From Streptomyces cirratus (lineage in GTDB: Bacteria; Actinomycetota; Actinomycetes; Streptomycetales; Streptomycetaceae), in NCBI RefSeq assembly GCF_014650775.1, contig NZ_BMVP01000010.1:1-64000 (forward strand): 64,000 bases of DNA, written 5' to 3'. Made by a program: the position numbers and the translations under genes. Numbering within the stretch: position 1 is the stretch's first letter; every line of letters begins with the position of its first letter. A model generated the notes under the pieces. The model searched no databases. It saw nothing but the letters and a program-made list of their open reading frames with translations, and was not told the DNA's origin. Shown here piece after piece: positions 1-9,597 of the stretch.

Positions 1-58
1 AGACCCCTACCCACCGCAGCCTGACCGCTCAACCCGGCGAACCTTCCCGGTCACAGCA

Positions 59-1612
59 CTAGACGGCGGCCGTCGGGGTGTGGTTGCCCTGGAGGCGGGC
101 CAGGTCCGAGGGGCGGACCTGGATGACCACCAGGGCGATCACCGCGGCGATCAGGGCGAACGCGGCCCCGACGATGAACGCCGCGCTCACGCCGGAGGCC
201 AGTACCTGGTCGCCCCAGGGGTCGGGAAGTTGACCGGTGCGCAGGAAGAGGGCGCGCTGCCCCGGGTCGGCGGTGGCGAGGAAGGCCGGGACCTGGGTGT
301 GGGCCTCGTTGCGGCTGGCGGTGCCGAAGACGGTGACCAGGATCGACAGACCGAGCGACCCGCCCACCTGCTGGGTGGTGTTGAGCAGTCCGGACGCCGC
401 TCCCGACTCCCGGTCGGGGACGTTGGACAGGGCCATCAGCGTCAGCGAGACGAACTGCATGCCCATGCCGATGCCGAAGATGAGCATCGGGCCCAGGATG
501 CTGCCGAGGTACGTCGAGTCGACGTCGGTCTGGGTGAGCCAGGCCAGCCCCGCCGCCGTGCAGAGCGCGCCGCCCACCATGAAGGGTTTGGGCCCGAACC
601 TCGGCAGCAGTTGGGAGGCGAGGCCCGCGCCCATCCCGATGACCACGCTGACCGGCAGGAACGCGAGACCCGCGCGCAGCGGGCTGAATCCCAGCACGTT
701 CTGTACGAACAGGGTCAGGAAGAAGAACATGCCGAACATCGCGCAGGCGAGGAAGAGCATGATGCCGTAGGTCCCGGCCCGGTTGCGGTCGGCGAACATG
801 TGCAGGGGGGTGATCGGCTGGGCCGAGCGTCGTTCGTTGATGACGAAGAGGGTCAGCAGGACCACGGCGAGGCCGAACGAGCCGAGGGTCAGGCTGTCGC
901 GCCAGCCCTCCTGGGACGCGCGGATGAAGCCGTACACGAGGGCGACCATGCCGGTGGTGCACAGCAGCGCGCCCGCGAAGTCGAAGTGCCCCGGGTGGCG
1001 CTCGGACTCCCGGATGACCCTGACGGCCGTCACGGCGATGGCCAGCGCGATCGGGACGTTGACGAAGAACACCCAGCGCCAGTCGAGCCATTCGACGAGG
1101 ACACCGCCGGCCAGCAGGCCGATCGCGCCGCCGCCCGCCGAGACGGCGGCGAACACGCCGAAGGCCCGGTTGCGGGCCGGTCCTTCGCGGAAGGTCGTGG
1201 TGATCAGTGCCAGAGCGGTCGGGGAGGCGATGGCGCCACCGATCCCCTGGAGTGCGCGGGCGCCCAGCAACTGCCCTTCACTCTGGGCGAGTCCGCCGAG
1301 CAGGGAGGCCAGGCCGAAGAGCAGCACCCCGAAGATGAAGACGCGTTTGCGGCCGAGGATGTCGCCCGTGCGGCCGCCGAGGAGCAACAGGCCGCCGAAG
1401 GTGAGGGTGTAGGCGCTGACGACCCATGACAGGCTCTCGGTGGAGAACCCCAGCGCGGTCTGGATGTGCGGCAGCGCGATGTTCACGATGGTGATGTCGA
1501 GGACCACCATGAGCTGGCAACTGGCGATGACGAACAGGGCGAGCCGGTTCCCGCCACTTTCCCGGACCTTGCCGTCGGTCCCCGTGCTGGTCGGCAGTGT
1601 GTTCCCGTCCAC
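59..1612 (-). CDS. MFS transporter, DHA2 (EmrB/QacA) drug-efflux type
   Basis: A 517-residue integral membrane protein with about 14 hydrophobic segments, the usual size of the DHA2 proton-antiporter family that exports drugs and other small molecules. The loop after TM2 carries the MFS signature (GGRTGDILGRKRVF, near residue 80). The likely start is a GTG just after a GGAGGG run; the ribosome-site spacing is unusually short, but TM1 begins near residue 23, so little N-terminus could be lost. It is divergent from the S9 peptidase, and the 97-bp intergenic region holds one copy of the TGTGA-N4-TCACA operator, so it could share that control. The substrate cannot be read from sequence. Confidence 0.9.
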   Translation of the reverse strand: MDGNTLPTSTGTDGKVRESGGNRLALFVIASCQLMVVLDITIVNIALPHIQTALGFSTESLSWVVSAYTLTFGGLLLLGGRTGDILGRKRVFIFGVLLFGLASLLGGLAQSEGQLLGARALQGIGGAIASPTALALITTTFREGPARNRAFGVFAAVSAGGGAIGLLAGGVLVEWLDWRWVFFVNVPIALAIAVTAVRVIRESERHPGHFDFAGALLCTTGMVALVYGFIRASQEGWRDSLTLGSFGLAVVLLTLFVINERRSAQPITPLHMFADRNRAGTYGIMLFLACAMFGMFFFLTLFVQNVLGFSPLRAGLAFLPVSVVIGMGAGLASQLLPRFGPKPFMVGGALCTAAGLAWLTQTDVDSTYLGSILGPMLIFGIGMGMQFVSLTLMALSNVPDRESGAASGLLNTTQQVGGSLGLSILVTVFGTASRNEAHTQVPAFLATADPGQRALFLRTGQLPDPWGDQVLASGVSAAFIVGAAFALIAAVIALVVIQVRPSDLARLQGNHTPTAAV

Positions 1613-1680
1613 CCCTCCGACGCTAAACCCGGCACTGGGGCCACACCACTCGAATGGCCTAACGCTCGATCACTGTACGG

Positions 1681-1694
1681 TGTGATATTTCACA
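1681..1694. promoter_or_regulatory. Operator-like inverted repeat (site A), MFS/S9 peptidase intergenic region
   Basis: TGTGATATTTCACA is a perfect TGTGA/TCACA inverted repeat with a 4-nt spacer, 15 nt before the S9 peptidase ATG. It is the best-formed of eight similar 14-nt elements in the first 20 kb and fits the short operators bound by FCD-type GntR regulators. Assignment to the GntR gene at 9699-10409 is an inference. Confidence 0.65.
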
Positions 1695-1709
1695 TGGCAG
1701 ACTGCGATC

Positions 1710-3761
1710 ATGGATGACTTCCTCAGGCTCTCCGCGGCCACCGGCCGGTTCACCCACGGCGCCCCCCGCGCCTTCTCCTTCGGCGACGACGGGCGGCTCC
1801 TCTGGTTCCTGCGCTCGACCGGCCCCGTCGACCCCCTCGACTCCCTCTGGGTCCTCGACACCACCTCCGGCGCCGAGACCCGCCTCGCCGACCCGCGTAC
1901 CCTGCCGGCCGGCACCCTCCCCACCGCCGAACGCCGGCTCCGCGAGCGGATCCGGCTGGTCGCCGCCGGCATCGGCTCGTACGCCCTCTCCGGCGACGGC
2001 CTCCGCGCGGTGTTCGCACTCCACGGGCGGCTGTACGAGGTCACCTCGGACGGGACGGCGCCGCCGAGGGAGCTGCCCACCGCCGGTACCGCCGTGGACC
2101 CGCGCCCCAACGCGGACGGCTCGCGCGTCGCGTACGTCACCGCCGACGCCCTCCACACCGTGCCCGGCGGCCGGATCAGCCCCGACGACGGCGCCCGCTG
2201 GGGCCTCGCCGAGTTCGCGGCCGCCGAGGAGCTCGGCCGGGGCCGCGGGCACTGGTGGTCCCCGGACGGGCGGACCCTGCTCGCCGCCCGCGTGGACGAG
2301 TCCGCCCTGGGGCGGCGCTGGATCGGTGACCCGGCGCACCCGGAGCTGCCGGTGGAGGACTTCGCGTACCCCGAGGCGGGCGGCCCCAACGCGGACGTAC
2401 AGCTGTGGGTTCTGGGGCCGGACGGGGACCGGGTACGGCTCGGCTGGGACGCCGGGACCTACCCGTACGTCTCGGACGCCGCATGGGAGTCGGCCGGGGA
2501 GATCCTGCTGACCGTCCAGGACCGGCTCCAGCAGACCGTGCTGCTGCTCGGCGCCGACCCGGTGACCGGCGTGACCCGGGAGCTGTCCCGCACCACGCAC
2601 CCCCAGTGGGTGGACCCGCTGCCCGGGACCCCGGCGCGGCTGCCGGACGGGCGGATGCTCACCGCCGCCGACACCCCGGGCGGGACCGCGCGCGCCCTCG
2701 CGCTCGACGGGAAGCTCCTGACCGGCGACGGCATCCAGGTCCGCCGCGTGGCCGGGCTCCACGAGGGCCGGCTGCTGGTGGAAGCCGGGCAGCGCGACCC
2801 CGCCGAACAGCAGGTGCTGCTCCTCGACCCCGAAACCGGGGAGCGGACCGCGCTCGCCGACGGGCCGGGGGTGCACACCGTGCTCGCCTCGTCCGGGGCG
2901 CTGCTGCTGACCAGCGCCGACGCCGACGGGATACGCCGCAGCGTACGCACCGCCGACGGGCGGGAGTTCAGCCCCGCCGACCTGGCCGAACCCCTGCCCC
3001 ACCGGGTGCTCCCGGTGCTGGAGCGGGTCACCGAGCACCGTGTGCCCACCGCGCTGGTGCTGCCGCGCGGGCACGTGCCGGGCACCCGGCTGCCGGTGCT
3101 GGTGGACGGCTACGGCGGCCCGGGCTTCCAGGACGTCTCCGCGGAACCCCGGCGCTGGCAGCACCGCCAGTGGTGGGCCGACCAGGGCTTCGCGGTGGTC
3201 ACCATCGACAACCGGGGCACCCCGAACGTCTCACCCGCGTACACCCACGCCATGTACCGGGGTTTCTCGGAGGTCACCCTGGAGGACCAGGTGGCCGCCC
3301 TCCAGGCTCTCGGCGCCCGCCACCGGGACCTCGACCTGACCCGGGTCGGGGTGCGCGGCTGGTCCTACGGCGGCTACTTCGCCGCCCTCGCCGTACTGCG
3401 CCGCCCGGACCTCTTCCACGCGGCCGCCGCCGGAGCCGCGCCGACCGACTTCCGGCACTACGACACTGCGTACACCGAGCGCTACCTCGGTCTTCCCCAG
3501 GAGCACCCGGAGGTGTACGAGCGGGACTCGCTGATCCCGGACGCGCCCCGGCTGAGCCGGCCCCTGCTGCTCATCACGGGCCTGGCCGACGACAACGTCC
3601 ACCCCTCCCACACCCTGCGCCTGTCCCGGGCCCTGACGGACGCGGGCCGCCCGCACCGGCTGCTGGCCCTGCCGGGCGTCACCCACATGACGCCGGGCGC
3701 CACCAGGGAGAAGGTCATGCTCCAGGAACTGGACTTCTTCCGCACGGAGTTGCGCCTCTGA
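1710..3761 (+). CDS. S9 family prolyl oligopeptidase (dipeptidyl-peptidase IV-like)
   Basis: A 683-residue protein with an N-terminal beta-propeller-like DPP-IV region and a C-terminal alpha/beta hydrolase. The catalytic triad is visible: Ser552 in GWSYGG, Asp627 in ADDNVHP and His659 in GVTHM, with Asp-His spacing of 32 as in human DPP-IV. No signal peptide is seen, so it probably acts in the cytoplasm on imported proline-rich peptides. An operator (site A) lies just upstream, and the next cluster encodes a peptide importer and hydroxyproline catabolism, which suggests a role in trimming collagen-derived peptides. The ribosome site is weak. It ends before a strong bidirectional terminator. 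Confidence 0.92.
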   Translation: MDDFLRLSAATGRFTHGAPRAFSFGDDGRLLWFLRSTGPVDPLDSLWVLDTTSGAETRLADPRTLPAGTLPTAERRLRERIRLVAAGIGSYALSGDGLRAVFALHGRLYEVTSDGTAPPRELPTAGTAVDPRPNADGSRVAYVTADALHTVPGGRISPDDGARWGLAEFAAAEELGRGRGHWWSPDGRTLLAARVDESALGRRWIGDPAHPELPVEDFAYPEAGGPNADVQLWVLGPDGDRVRLGWDAGTYPYVSDAAWESAGEILLTVQDRLQQTVLLLGADPVTGVTRELSRTTHPQWVDPLPGTPARLPDGRMLTAADTPGGTARALALDGKLLTGDGIQVRRVAGLHEGRLLVEAGQRDPAEQQVLLLDPETGERTALADGPGVHTVLASSGALLLTSADADGIRRSVRTADGREFSPADLAEPLPHRVLPVLERVTEHRVPTALVLPRGHVPGTRLPVLVDGYGGPGFQDVSAEPRRWQHRQWWADQGFAVVTIDNRGTPNVSPAYTHAMYRGFSEVTLEDQVAALQALGARHRDLDLTRVGVRGWSYGGYFAALAVLRRPDLFHAAAAGAAPTDFRHYDTAYTERYLGLPQEHPEVYERDSLIPDAPRLSRPLLLITGLADDNVHPSHTLRLSRALTDAGRPHRLLALPGVTHMTPGATREKVMLQELDFFRTELRL

Positions 3762-3786
3762 CGGGCAACCCCCGAGGACACGGGTG

Positions 3787-3825
3787 AGGGGCCCCGGAGC
3801 CGATCGTGTCGGCTCCGGGGCCCCT
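3787..3825. terminator. Bidirectional intrinsic terminator
   Basis: A perfect 17-bp stem (3787-3803 with 3809-3825) closes a 5-nt loop between the converging S9 peptidase and peptide ABC operon. The stem is GC-rich and followed by a pyrimidine-rich tract. Confidence 0.85.
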
Positions 3826-3843
3826 CTTCTCCCGGGGTCCCCG

Positions 3844-4824
3844 TCAGTCCCCCGGGAAGTGACAGGCCACCTCGCGCGAGGCGGCGACCCGCAGCAGCGG
3901 GCGTTCGGTACGGCAGATCTCCTGGACCTTCGGGCAGCGCGGGTGGAACGTGCAGCCGGGTGGCGGGGCCGCCGGGCTCGGCGGGTCGCCGAGCAGGACG
4001 ATCCGCTCGCGCCTGCGCTCCGCCGCCGGATCCGGCAGCGGGACCGCCGACAGCAGGGCCCGGGTATAAGGGTGCTGGGGGTCGTCGTACAGCAGGTGCT
4101 TCTCGCCGATCTCCACGATCCGGCCCAGGTACATGACGGCGACCCGGTCGCTGACCCGCTTGACCACCGACAGGTCGTGGGCGATGAACACGTACGCCAG
4201 GCCCAGTTCGCGGCGCAGCCGTTCCATCAGGTTGACGATCTGGGCCTGTACGGAGACGTCGAGGGCGGAGACCGGCTCGTCGGCGACGATCAGCCGGGGG
4301 CTGGTGGCGAGCGAGCGGGCGATGCCGATGCGCTGCGCCTGGCCGCCGGAGAACTCGTGCGGGTAGCGGTCGATGTGCTCGGGGATCAGCCCGACCAGCT
4401 CCATCAGTTCGGCGGCCCTGCGGCGCGCGTCGGCGGCCGTCCAGCCCTGGACCAGCAGCGGGTCGGAGACGATCCGGGCCACCGTCTGGCGCGGGTTGAG
4501 GGAGGAGTGCGGGTCCTGGAACACCATCTGGATGTGCCTGCGCAGCGGCCGCAGGGCGCCTTGGGACAGCCGGCTGATGTCCCGGCCGTCGAACTCGACG
4601 CTGCCCGCGGTCGGTTCCAGCAGCCGCACCAGCATCCGGCCGGTCGTGGACTTCCCGCAGCCCGACTCCCCGACCAGGCCGAGGGTTTCGCCCTCGCCCA
4701 GGTCGAAGGAGACCCCGTCGACGGCGCGCACGGGCGCCCCCCGGCGCCCGGTCGCCGACCGCCGGCCGGGGAAGGTCATGGTCAGGTCGCGTACGGAGAG
4801 CAGCGCCTGCGGTGCGGCGGTCAT
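3844..4824 (-). CDS. Oligopeptide ABC transporter ATP-binding protein (DppF/OppF-like)
   Basis: A 326-residue ATPase with Walker A (GESGCGKST), the signature FSGGQAQR and Walker B (LIVADEP). The C-terminal extension has the Cys motif CTFHPRCP...C of the OppD/F family, which in relatives binds an iron-sulfur cluster. It is the last gene of a five-gene operon, overlapping the upstream ATPase by 4 nt (ATGA). With its partner it would energise peptide import. The preceding collagenase and following peptidase functions in this regulon suggest proline- and hydroxyproline-rich peptides as cargo; that is inferred from context only. Confidence 0.93.
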   Translation of the reverse strand: MTAAPQALLSVRDLTMTFPGRRSATGRRGAPVRAVDGVSFDLGEGETLGLVGESGCGKSTTGRMLVRLLEPTAGSVEFDGRDISRLSQGALRPLRRHIQMVFQDPHSSLNPRQTVARIVSDPLLVQGWTAADARRRAAELMELVGLIPEHIDRYPHEFSGGQAQRIGIARSLATSPRLIVADEPVSALDVSVQAQIVNLMERLRRELGLAYVFIAHDLSVVKRVSDRVAVMYLGRIVEIGEKHLLYDDPQHPYTRALLSAVPLPDPAAERRRERIVLLGDPPSPAAPPPGCTFHPRCPKVQEICRTERPLLRVAASREVACHFPGD

Positions 4825-5813
4825 CGGGTCACCTCCGCGGGGGCGCCGGCTCCGGCGAAGTGGCAGGCGACGGTGCGCGCGGGCCCTTCTCCGTACGGCT
4901 GGAGCTCCGGGCGTTCACCGGTGCAGCGCGCCGCCGCCTCGGGGCAGCGGGGGGCGAAGGCACATCCCGGAGCGGGGGTCAGGAGGGACGGCGGGGAGCC
5001 GGGGATGGCCCGCAGGGGTGCGTCGTCGGCGTCGTCGAGCCGGGGCAGGGAGTCCAGCAGGCCCCGGGTGTAGGGGTGGGCGGGCTCGGCGAAGAGCTGC
5101 TCCACGGGTGCCTGTTCGGCGGCCCGGCCGCCGTACATGACCAGTACCTCGTGGGCGACCCGGGCCACCACGCCGAGGTCGTGGGTGATCAGCACGACGC
5201 CGAGTCCGCGGTCCTGCTGGAGACGGGCGATCAGCTCCAGGATCTGGGCCTGCACGGTGACGTCGAGGGCGGTGGTCGGCTCGTCGGCGATCAGCAGGTC
5301 CGGTTCGCAGGCCAGGGCCATCGCGATCATCGCGCGCTGCCGCATACCGCCGGAGAACTGGTGCGGGTACTCCCCCGCGCGGCGGGCGGGCTCGGGGATG
5401 CCGACCTCGCCGAGCATGTCGACGGCCCGCTTGCGGGCGGCGGAGCGGCCGGCCTTGAAGTGCACCCGGAAGTGCTCGGCGATCTGCTCGCCGACGGTGT
5501 AGTAGGGGTGCAGGCTCGACAGCGGGTCCTGGAAGATCATGGCCATCTTGCGGCCGCGCAGCCTGGACAGTTCCCGCTCGGACAGGCCGGTGAGTTCCCG
5601 CCCGTCGAGGGCGACGGACCCGCCGATCTCGGCTCCCCGGTGCAGGCCCATGACGGCGAGCGAGGTGACGGACTTGCCGGATCCGGATTCCCCGACGATG
5701 CCGAGGGTGCGCCCGGCCCCGACGGTGAATCCGAGGGAGTCGACGGCGCGTACGGAGCCGCGTGGCGTGGTGAACGTGACGCGTAGATCGCGTACTTCAA
5801 GGAGAGCGGTCAT
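4821..5813 (-). CDS. Oligopeptide ABC transporter ATP-binding protein (DppD/OppD-like)
   Basis: A 330-residue ATPase starting at the ATG that overlaps the permease stop (TGATG). A longer open frame upstream is only the antisense-frame shadow of the permease. Walker A (GESGSGKS), signature FSGGMRQR and Walker B (LIADEP) are present, followed by the oligopeptide C-terminal domain with CAFAPRCP and a further Cys. It pairs with the downstream OppF-like ATPase. Operon position and 1-4 nt overlaps indicate co-transcription and translational coupling with both permeases. Confidence 0.93.
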   Translation of the reverse strand: MTALLEVRDLRVTFTTPRGSVRAVDSLGFTVGAGRTLGIVGESGSGKSVTSLAVMGLHRGAEIGGSVALDGRELTGLSERELSRLRGRKMAMIFQDPLSSLHPYYTVGEQIAEHFRVHFKAGRSAARKRAVDMLGEVGIPEPARRAGEYPHQFSGGMRQRAMIAMALACEPDLLIADEPTTALDVTVQAQILELIARLQQDRGLGVVLITHDLGVVARVAHEVLVMYGGRAAEQAPVEQLFAEPAHPYTRGLLDSLPRLDDADDAPLRAIPGSPPSLLTPAPGCAFAPRCPEAAARCTGERPELQPYGEGPARTVACHFAGAGAPAEVTR

Positions 5814-6799
5814 CAGTACCTCACCCTCGGGTCGATGACGGCGTACAGGAGGTCGACGACGAGATTGGCGACGACGATGAAGAACGCGGCGAGCAGCGTG
5901 ACGCCGAGCACCACCGGCTGGTCGGAGCTGACGAGCGCCCCGTAGAAGAGCCTGCCGATGCCCGGGAGCCCGAAGATGGACTCGGTGATGACGGCGCCGG
6001 CGAGGAGCCCGCCGAGGTCCATGCCGAAGATGGTGAGGATCGGGGTCATGCCGGAGCGCAGCCCGTGTTTGACCACGACGGTGCGTTCGGGCATGCCCTT
6101 GGCGCGGGCGGTCCGGATGTACGGCTCGGCCATCGCCTCGATCATGGAACCGCGGCTCTGGCGGGCGTACATGGCGGCGTACAGCAGGGCGAGCGCGGTC
6201 CAGGGCAGCAGCAGGTTGGAGGCCCAGCCGAGCGGGTCCTCGCCGAAGGAGTGGTAGGAGGGGTAGGGCAGCAGGCCGGCGACGCGGATCACTCCGTAGA
6301 TCAGCATCACGGAGGTGAAGTAGACGGGCAGCGAGGCGGCGGCGACGGCGCCGACCATGAGGGCCTTGTCGGTGGCGGTGTCCTTGCGCAGGGCGGCGGT
6401 GACCCCGGCGCCGAGGCCGAGCAGCAGCCACAGCACGGCGGCGCCGAACGCGAGGGACGCGGAGACCGGCAGGCGGTCCATGAGGAGGTCCCAGACGGGC
6501 AGGGAGTTCTCGTACGAGTAGCCCAGGCAAGGGAAGTCGCACTGGACGGCGTACTGGCCGCTGCCGAGGGTGCGGCCGGTGAAGATGCCGCTGAGGAAGT
6601 CGAGGAACTGCCGCCACAGGGGCAGGTCGAGACCGAGGTACTCCCTTACGCCGGCGAGCCGTTCGGGGCTGCAGGTCTTGCCGCAGGCGGCCGCGGCGGG
6701 GTCGGAGGGCAGGACGTAGAAGATCAGGAAGGTGACGGCGGCGATGGCGATGAGCACGCCGGCGAGGGCGAGCAGCCGGCGGATCAGGTAGAGGATCAC
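5813..6799 (-). CDS. Oligopeptide ABC transporter permease (DppB/OppB-like)
   Basis: A 328-residue inner-membrane permease beginning with a GTG that overlaps the previous gene by 4 nt (GTGA). It has an N-terminal helix (ILYLIRRLLALAGVLIA), a periplasm-type loop with several cysteines (residues about 38-95) and then five more helices. The EAA-type cytoplasmic loop is seen in the second half (EAMAEPYIRTARAKGMPE). Four Cys in the external loop are a lineage feature also seen in other actinobacterial homologues. It forms the membrane channel with the DppC-like protein. Confidence 0.92.
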   Translation of the reverse strand: MILYLIRRLLALAGVLIAIAAVTFLIFYVLPSDPAAAACGKTCSPERLAGVREYLGLDLPLWRQFLDFLSGIFTGRTLGSGQYAVQCDFPCLGYSYENSLPVWDLLMDRLPVSASLAFGAAVLWLLLGLGAGVTAALRKDTATDKALMVGAVAAASLPVYFTSVMLIYGVIRVAGLLPYPSYHSFGEDPLGWASNLLLPWTALALLYAAMYARQSRGSMIEAMAEPYIRTARAKGMPERTVVVKHGLRSGMTPILTIFGMDLGGLLAGAVITESIFGLPGIGRLFYGALVSSDQPVVLGVTLLAAFFIVVANLVVDLLYAVIDPRVRY

Positions 6800-7800
6800 G
6801 TACGGCCGCCCCTCGGGTCGAGGATGTCGCGCAGGGCGTCGCCGAGGAGGGTGAAGGCGAGTACCGCCAGGAAGAGGAAGACGCTCGGGATGACGAAGTA
6901 CATGGGGTCGGTCTCGTAGTAGGCGACGGACTCGGCGATCATCTGGCCCCAGGACGGGGTGGGCGGGCGGACGCCGACGCCGAGGTAGCTGAGCGCGGCC
7001 TCGGTGCTGATCATGCCGGGAATCAGCAGGGTGGTGTAGGCGATGACGGGGCCCGAGACACCGGGGAGGATGTCGCGGGTCAGGATCCGCCAGGCCCCCG
7101 AGCCGCCGACGCGGGCGGCGTCGACGTATTCGCGGTGTTTGAGGGAGAGGGTCTGCCCGCGGACGACGCGGGCGACGCCCGGCCAGCCGAAGAGGCCGAT
7201 CACGGCGGTCATGAGCACGATGCGGTTGACGTCCTTGGCCACCGACAGCATCGCGATCATGAAGATGAGCGACGGGAAGGACATGGTCAGGTCCATCAGC
7301 CGGGAGAGCACCGCGTCGGTGCGCCCGCCGAAGTAGCCGGCGGCGGTTCCGGCGGCCGTGCCGGTGATCACCACGATCGCGGTGGCGGCGAAGGCGATCA
7401 GGAGGGAGACCTGGGCGCCGTTCACGACGCGGGAGAACAGGTCGCGGCCGGTGACGGGTTCGACGCCGAGCCAGTGGGCGGGGCTGATCCCGCCGAGGGA
7501 ACCGAGCGGCTGCCCGCCGAGGTAGGGGTCGATGGCGGTCTTGTCGAACTCGCCGGGGGTCCACCCGCCGAGGGCGCCCAGCCAGGGGGCGGTGACGGCC
7601 ATCAGGACGAAGAGGAGGACGACGCAGGCACTGACGCGGACGGCGGGGCGGCGGCGCAGTTCCCGCCGGGCGAGCTGCCAGGGGCCGGCGCCGGTGGCCG
7701 CCGCCGCGGGAGCGGCCCCGGCGGCTTCGGGGGCGGGCGCCCCGCCCGGAACCGGAGCCGGGGGCGTCTGACCGCCGGCACCGGGTGCGGTGGTGGTCAT
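6796..7800 (-). CDS. Oligopeptide ABC transporter permease (DppC/OppC-like)
   Basis: A 334-residue permease. The start chosen is the ATG at 7800, 20 nt after the substrate-binding protein stop. The first 55 residues are Ala/Pro/Gly-rich and cytoplasmic, followed by a hydrophobic helix (VSACVVLLFVLMAVTAPWLG) and the binding-protein-dependent transport domain, with the EAA loop near LKHREYVDAARVGGSG. This order (long N-terminal tail, short external domain, five helices) is typical of OppC/DppC. It partners the GTG-started permease. Confidence 0.92.
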   Translation of the reverse strand: MTTTAPGAGGQTPPAPVPGGAPAPEAAGAAPAAAATGAGPWQLARRELRRRPAVRVSACVVLLFVLMAVTAPWLGALGGWTPGEFDKTAIDPYLGGQPLGSLGGISPAHWLGVEPVTGRDLFSRVVNGAQVSLLIAFAATAIVVITGTAAGTAAGYFGGRTDAVLSRLMDLTMSFPSLIFMIAMLSVAKDVNRIVLMTAVIGLFGWPGVARVVRGQTLSLKHREYVDAARVGGSGAWRILTRDILPGVSGPVIAYTTLLIPGMISTEAALSYLGVGVRPPTPSWGQMIAESVAYYETDPMYFVIPSVFLFLAVLAFTLLGDALRDILDPRGGRT

Positions 7801-7820
7801 GATGTCGGGTTCCGTATCCC

Positions 7821-9566
7821 TCAGCCCTGGCTCTTCGAGGGGTCCTTGAGGCCGACCGTCGCGTAGTCGACGGTGCCCGTCCACACGGGGTGGCCGAAGG
7901 CGCCCGCGACGTTCGGGCCGACCAGCAGCGGCTTGCGCTCCAGCAGGACCGGGACGGAGGGCGCCTTCTTCATCACCTCCGCGTCGAGGTCCGTCCAGGC
8001 CTGGGCGGCCTGCTTGGCGTCGGCCATGGCGTTGATCTCGTCGATCCGCTTCATGGTCGCCTCGTCGCGGAACTGGCTGTAGTTGCCCTGGTTGCCCTTC
8101 TCCTTGATGGTCCGTCCGTCGAAGACGAAGGGCATCCAGGTGGAGCCGGAGGGATAGTCGGGGCACCAGCCGCTGAGCGTCATGTCGGGGGTGGTGGACA
8201 GGTCGCCGATGACGTCGTAGTAGGCGCCCGGGTCGACGGTGTCGATGACGACCTCGATGCCGACGCGGGCCAGTCCCTGCTGGATGGCCTCGGCCTTGTT
8301 CTTGTCGCCGGTGGAGACGGCGAGGGAGACCTTCAGCTTGTCCTTGCCGGCGGCCTTGAGCAGGTCCTTGGCCTTGGCCGGGTCGCCGCTCGGCGCGATC
8401 TTGAGGGTGTCGGCCTGCTTGCCTCCGGTGAGGGCCGGCGGCAGGTAGGCGGTGGCGACCTCGTTGAGGGCCGGGCCGCCGGCCGCGGTGATCACCGAAT
8501 CCTTGTCGACGGCGTACTGCATGGCCTCGCGGACCTTCGGGTCGTCGAAGGGGGCTCGGGAGTTGTTCAGGTGGAGCATCTCGGTACAGCCCTGGGACTC
8601 GGCGAGGAGGCGGGCCTTGACGTCCGCCTTCGGAAGCACCTTGGGCGCGCTTTCGGGGCGCATGTTCGAGTACTCGATCGCGGAGGCGTCCACGCCCGCC
8701 CCGGCGATGATGCGATCGTCGATCTGCCCGCCCTTGAGGCCCATGACGACCACGAACTTGTCGGGGTAGGCCTTCCTGACGGTGTCCGTCTTGGCGTCCC
8801 AGTGCTCGTTGCGGACCAGGACGAGCTTCTTGTCGCGGTCGTACGACTCGATCTTGTACGGGCCGGAGGAGAACGGGCGGGCGTCGTACTGGGTGCCCTT
8901 CTCCTGGGACTGCGGGACGGGCGCGAAGGTGGGGAGGGTGGCGGTGGCGGAGAACTCGGCGACGGGGCGCTTGAGTTCGAAGACGATCGTGCGGTCGTCG
9001 GGGGTCTTGACGGAGTCGAGGTGCTGCCCTTGGAGCGGGCCCTTGTACCCCTCCGTGCCCGCGAGGTACTGGGCGGCGTAGTCGGGGCCGCCGGTGAGGT
9101 CGGGGGCGAAGGAACGCTCGACGTTGTACTTGATGTCCTGGGCCTTGACGGGTGAGCCGTCCTCGTACTTCACGCCCTCCTTGAGGGTGAAGGTCCAGGT
9201 CTTGCCGCCGTCGGTGGGCGTGCCGAGGTCGGTGGCGAGGTCGGGGACGAGTTCGCTGCCGGCCTTGCCGGGCTCGGACTTGAAGGTGACGAGCGTGCGG
9301 TAGAGGAGCCGGGTGCCGAAGTCCATGGCCGGCATCACCCAGTTGCGGGCCGGGTCGAGGTGGGAGAAGTCCTGGTTGGACAGGACGGTGAGGGTGCCGC
9401 CCTTGACCGGGGTCCCGCCGAGGATCTTGCCGTCGTTGCCGGCGGCGGGGTTGGGGGCACCCGAGCCGCCGGCCGAGCCCTTCTTGGTGTCGGTGCAGCC
9501 CGAGGCGCCGAGTGCGAGGGCTGCCACCAAGGCGGTGGCGAGGGCGAGTTGGGTGCGCTTGGTCAT
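7821..9566 (-). CDS. Oligopeptide ABC transporter substrate-binding lipoprotein (DppA/OppA-like)
   Basis: A 581-residue family-5 extracellular solute-binding protein. The signal sequence ends in a lipobox (ALGASGC, Cys near residue 25), so the mature protein should be membrane-anchored. The start is the ATG at 9566, which has GGAG five nt upstream; an alternative GTG two codons earlier overlaps that ribosome site. The body shows the family pattern of an N-terminal FSHLDPARN segment and a long alternating-fold domain. It is first in the five-gene operon, under the promoter at 9608-9636 with two overlapping operators. The ligand is inferred to be collagen-type peptides from neighbours, not from binding residues. 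Confidence 0.93.
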   Translation of the reverse strand: MTKRTQLALATALVAALALGASGCTDTKKGSAGGSGAPNPAAGNDGKILGGTPVKGGTLTVLSNQDFSHLDPARNWVMPAMDFGTRLLYRTLVTFKSEPGKAGSELVPDLATDLGTPTDGGKTWTFTLKEGVKYEDGSPVKAQDIKYNVERSFAPDLTGGPDYAAQYLAGTEGYKGPLQGQHLDSVKTPDDRTIVFELKRPVAEFSATATLPTFAPVPQSQEKGTQYDARPFSSGPYKIESYDRDKKLVLVRNEHWDAKTDTVRKAYPDKFVVVMGLKGGQIDDRIIAGAGVDASAIEYSNMRPESAPKVLPKADVKARLLAESQGCTEMLHLNNSRAPFDDPKVREAMQYAVDKDSVITAAGGPALNEVATAYLPPALTGGKQADTLKIAPSGDPAKAKDLLKAAGKDKLKVSLAVSTGDKNKAEAIQQGLARVGIEVVIDTVDPGAYYDVIGDLSTTPDMTLSGWCPDYPSGSTWMPFVFDGRTIKEKGNQGNYSQFRDEATMKRIDEINAMADAKQAAQAWTDLDAEVMKKAPSVPVLLERKPLLVGPNVAGAFGHPVWTGTVDYATVGLKDPSKSQG

Positions 9567-9597
9567 GGTCACTCCAGTGAAGGGCCGCGCTTTATGA

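Noticed and set aside
80..1429. Long open frame opposite the MFS transporter gene
   Set aside because: Its product is a low-complexity Gly/Arg/Glu-rich sequence with no domain; the minus-strand frame encodes a clear 14-helix transporter. The same logic removes the other long antisense frames, for example opposite the collagenase and NRPS genes.
5814..6617. N-terminal extension of the DppD-like ATPase
   Set aside because: This stretch is the wrong-frame shadow of the permease gene; the ATPase family begins at the ATG at 5813.
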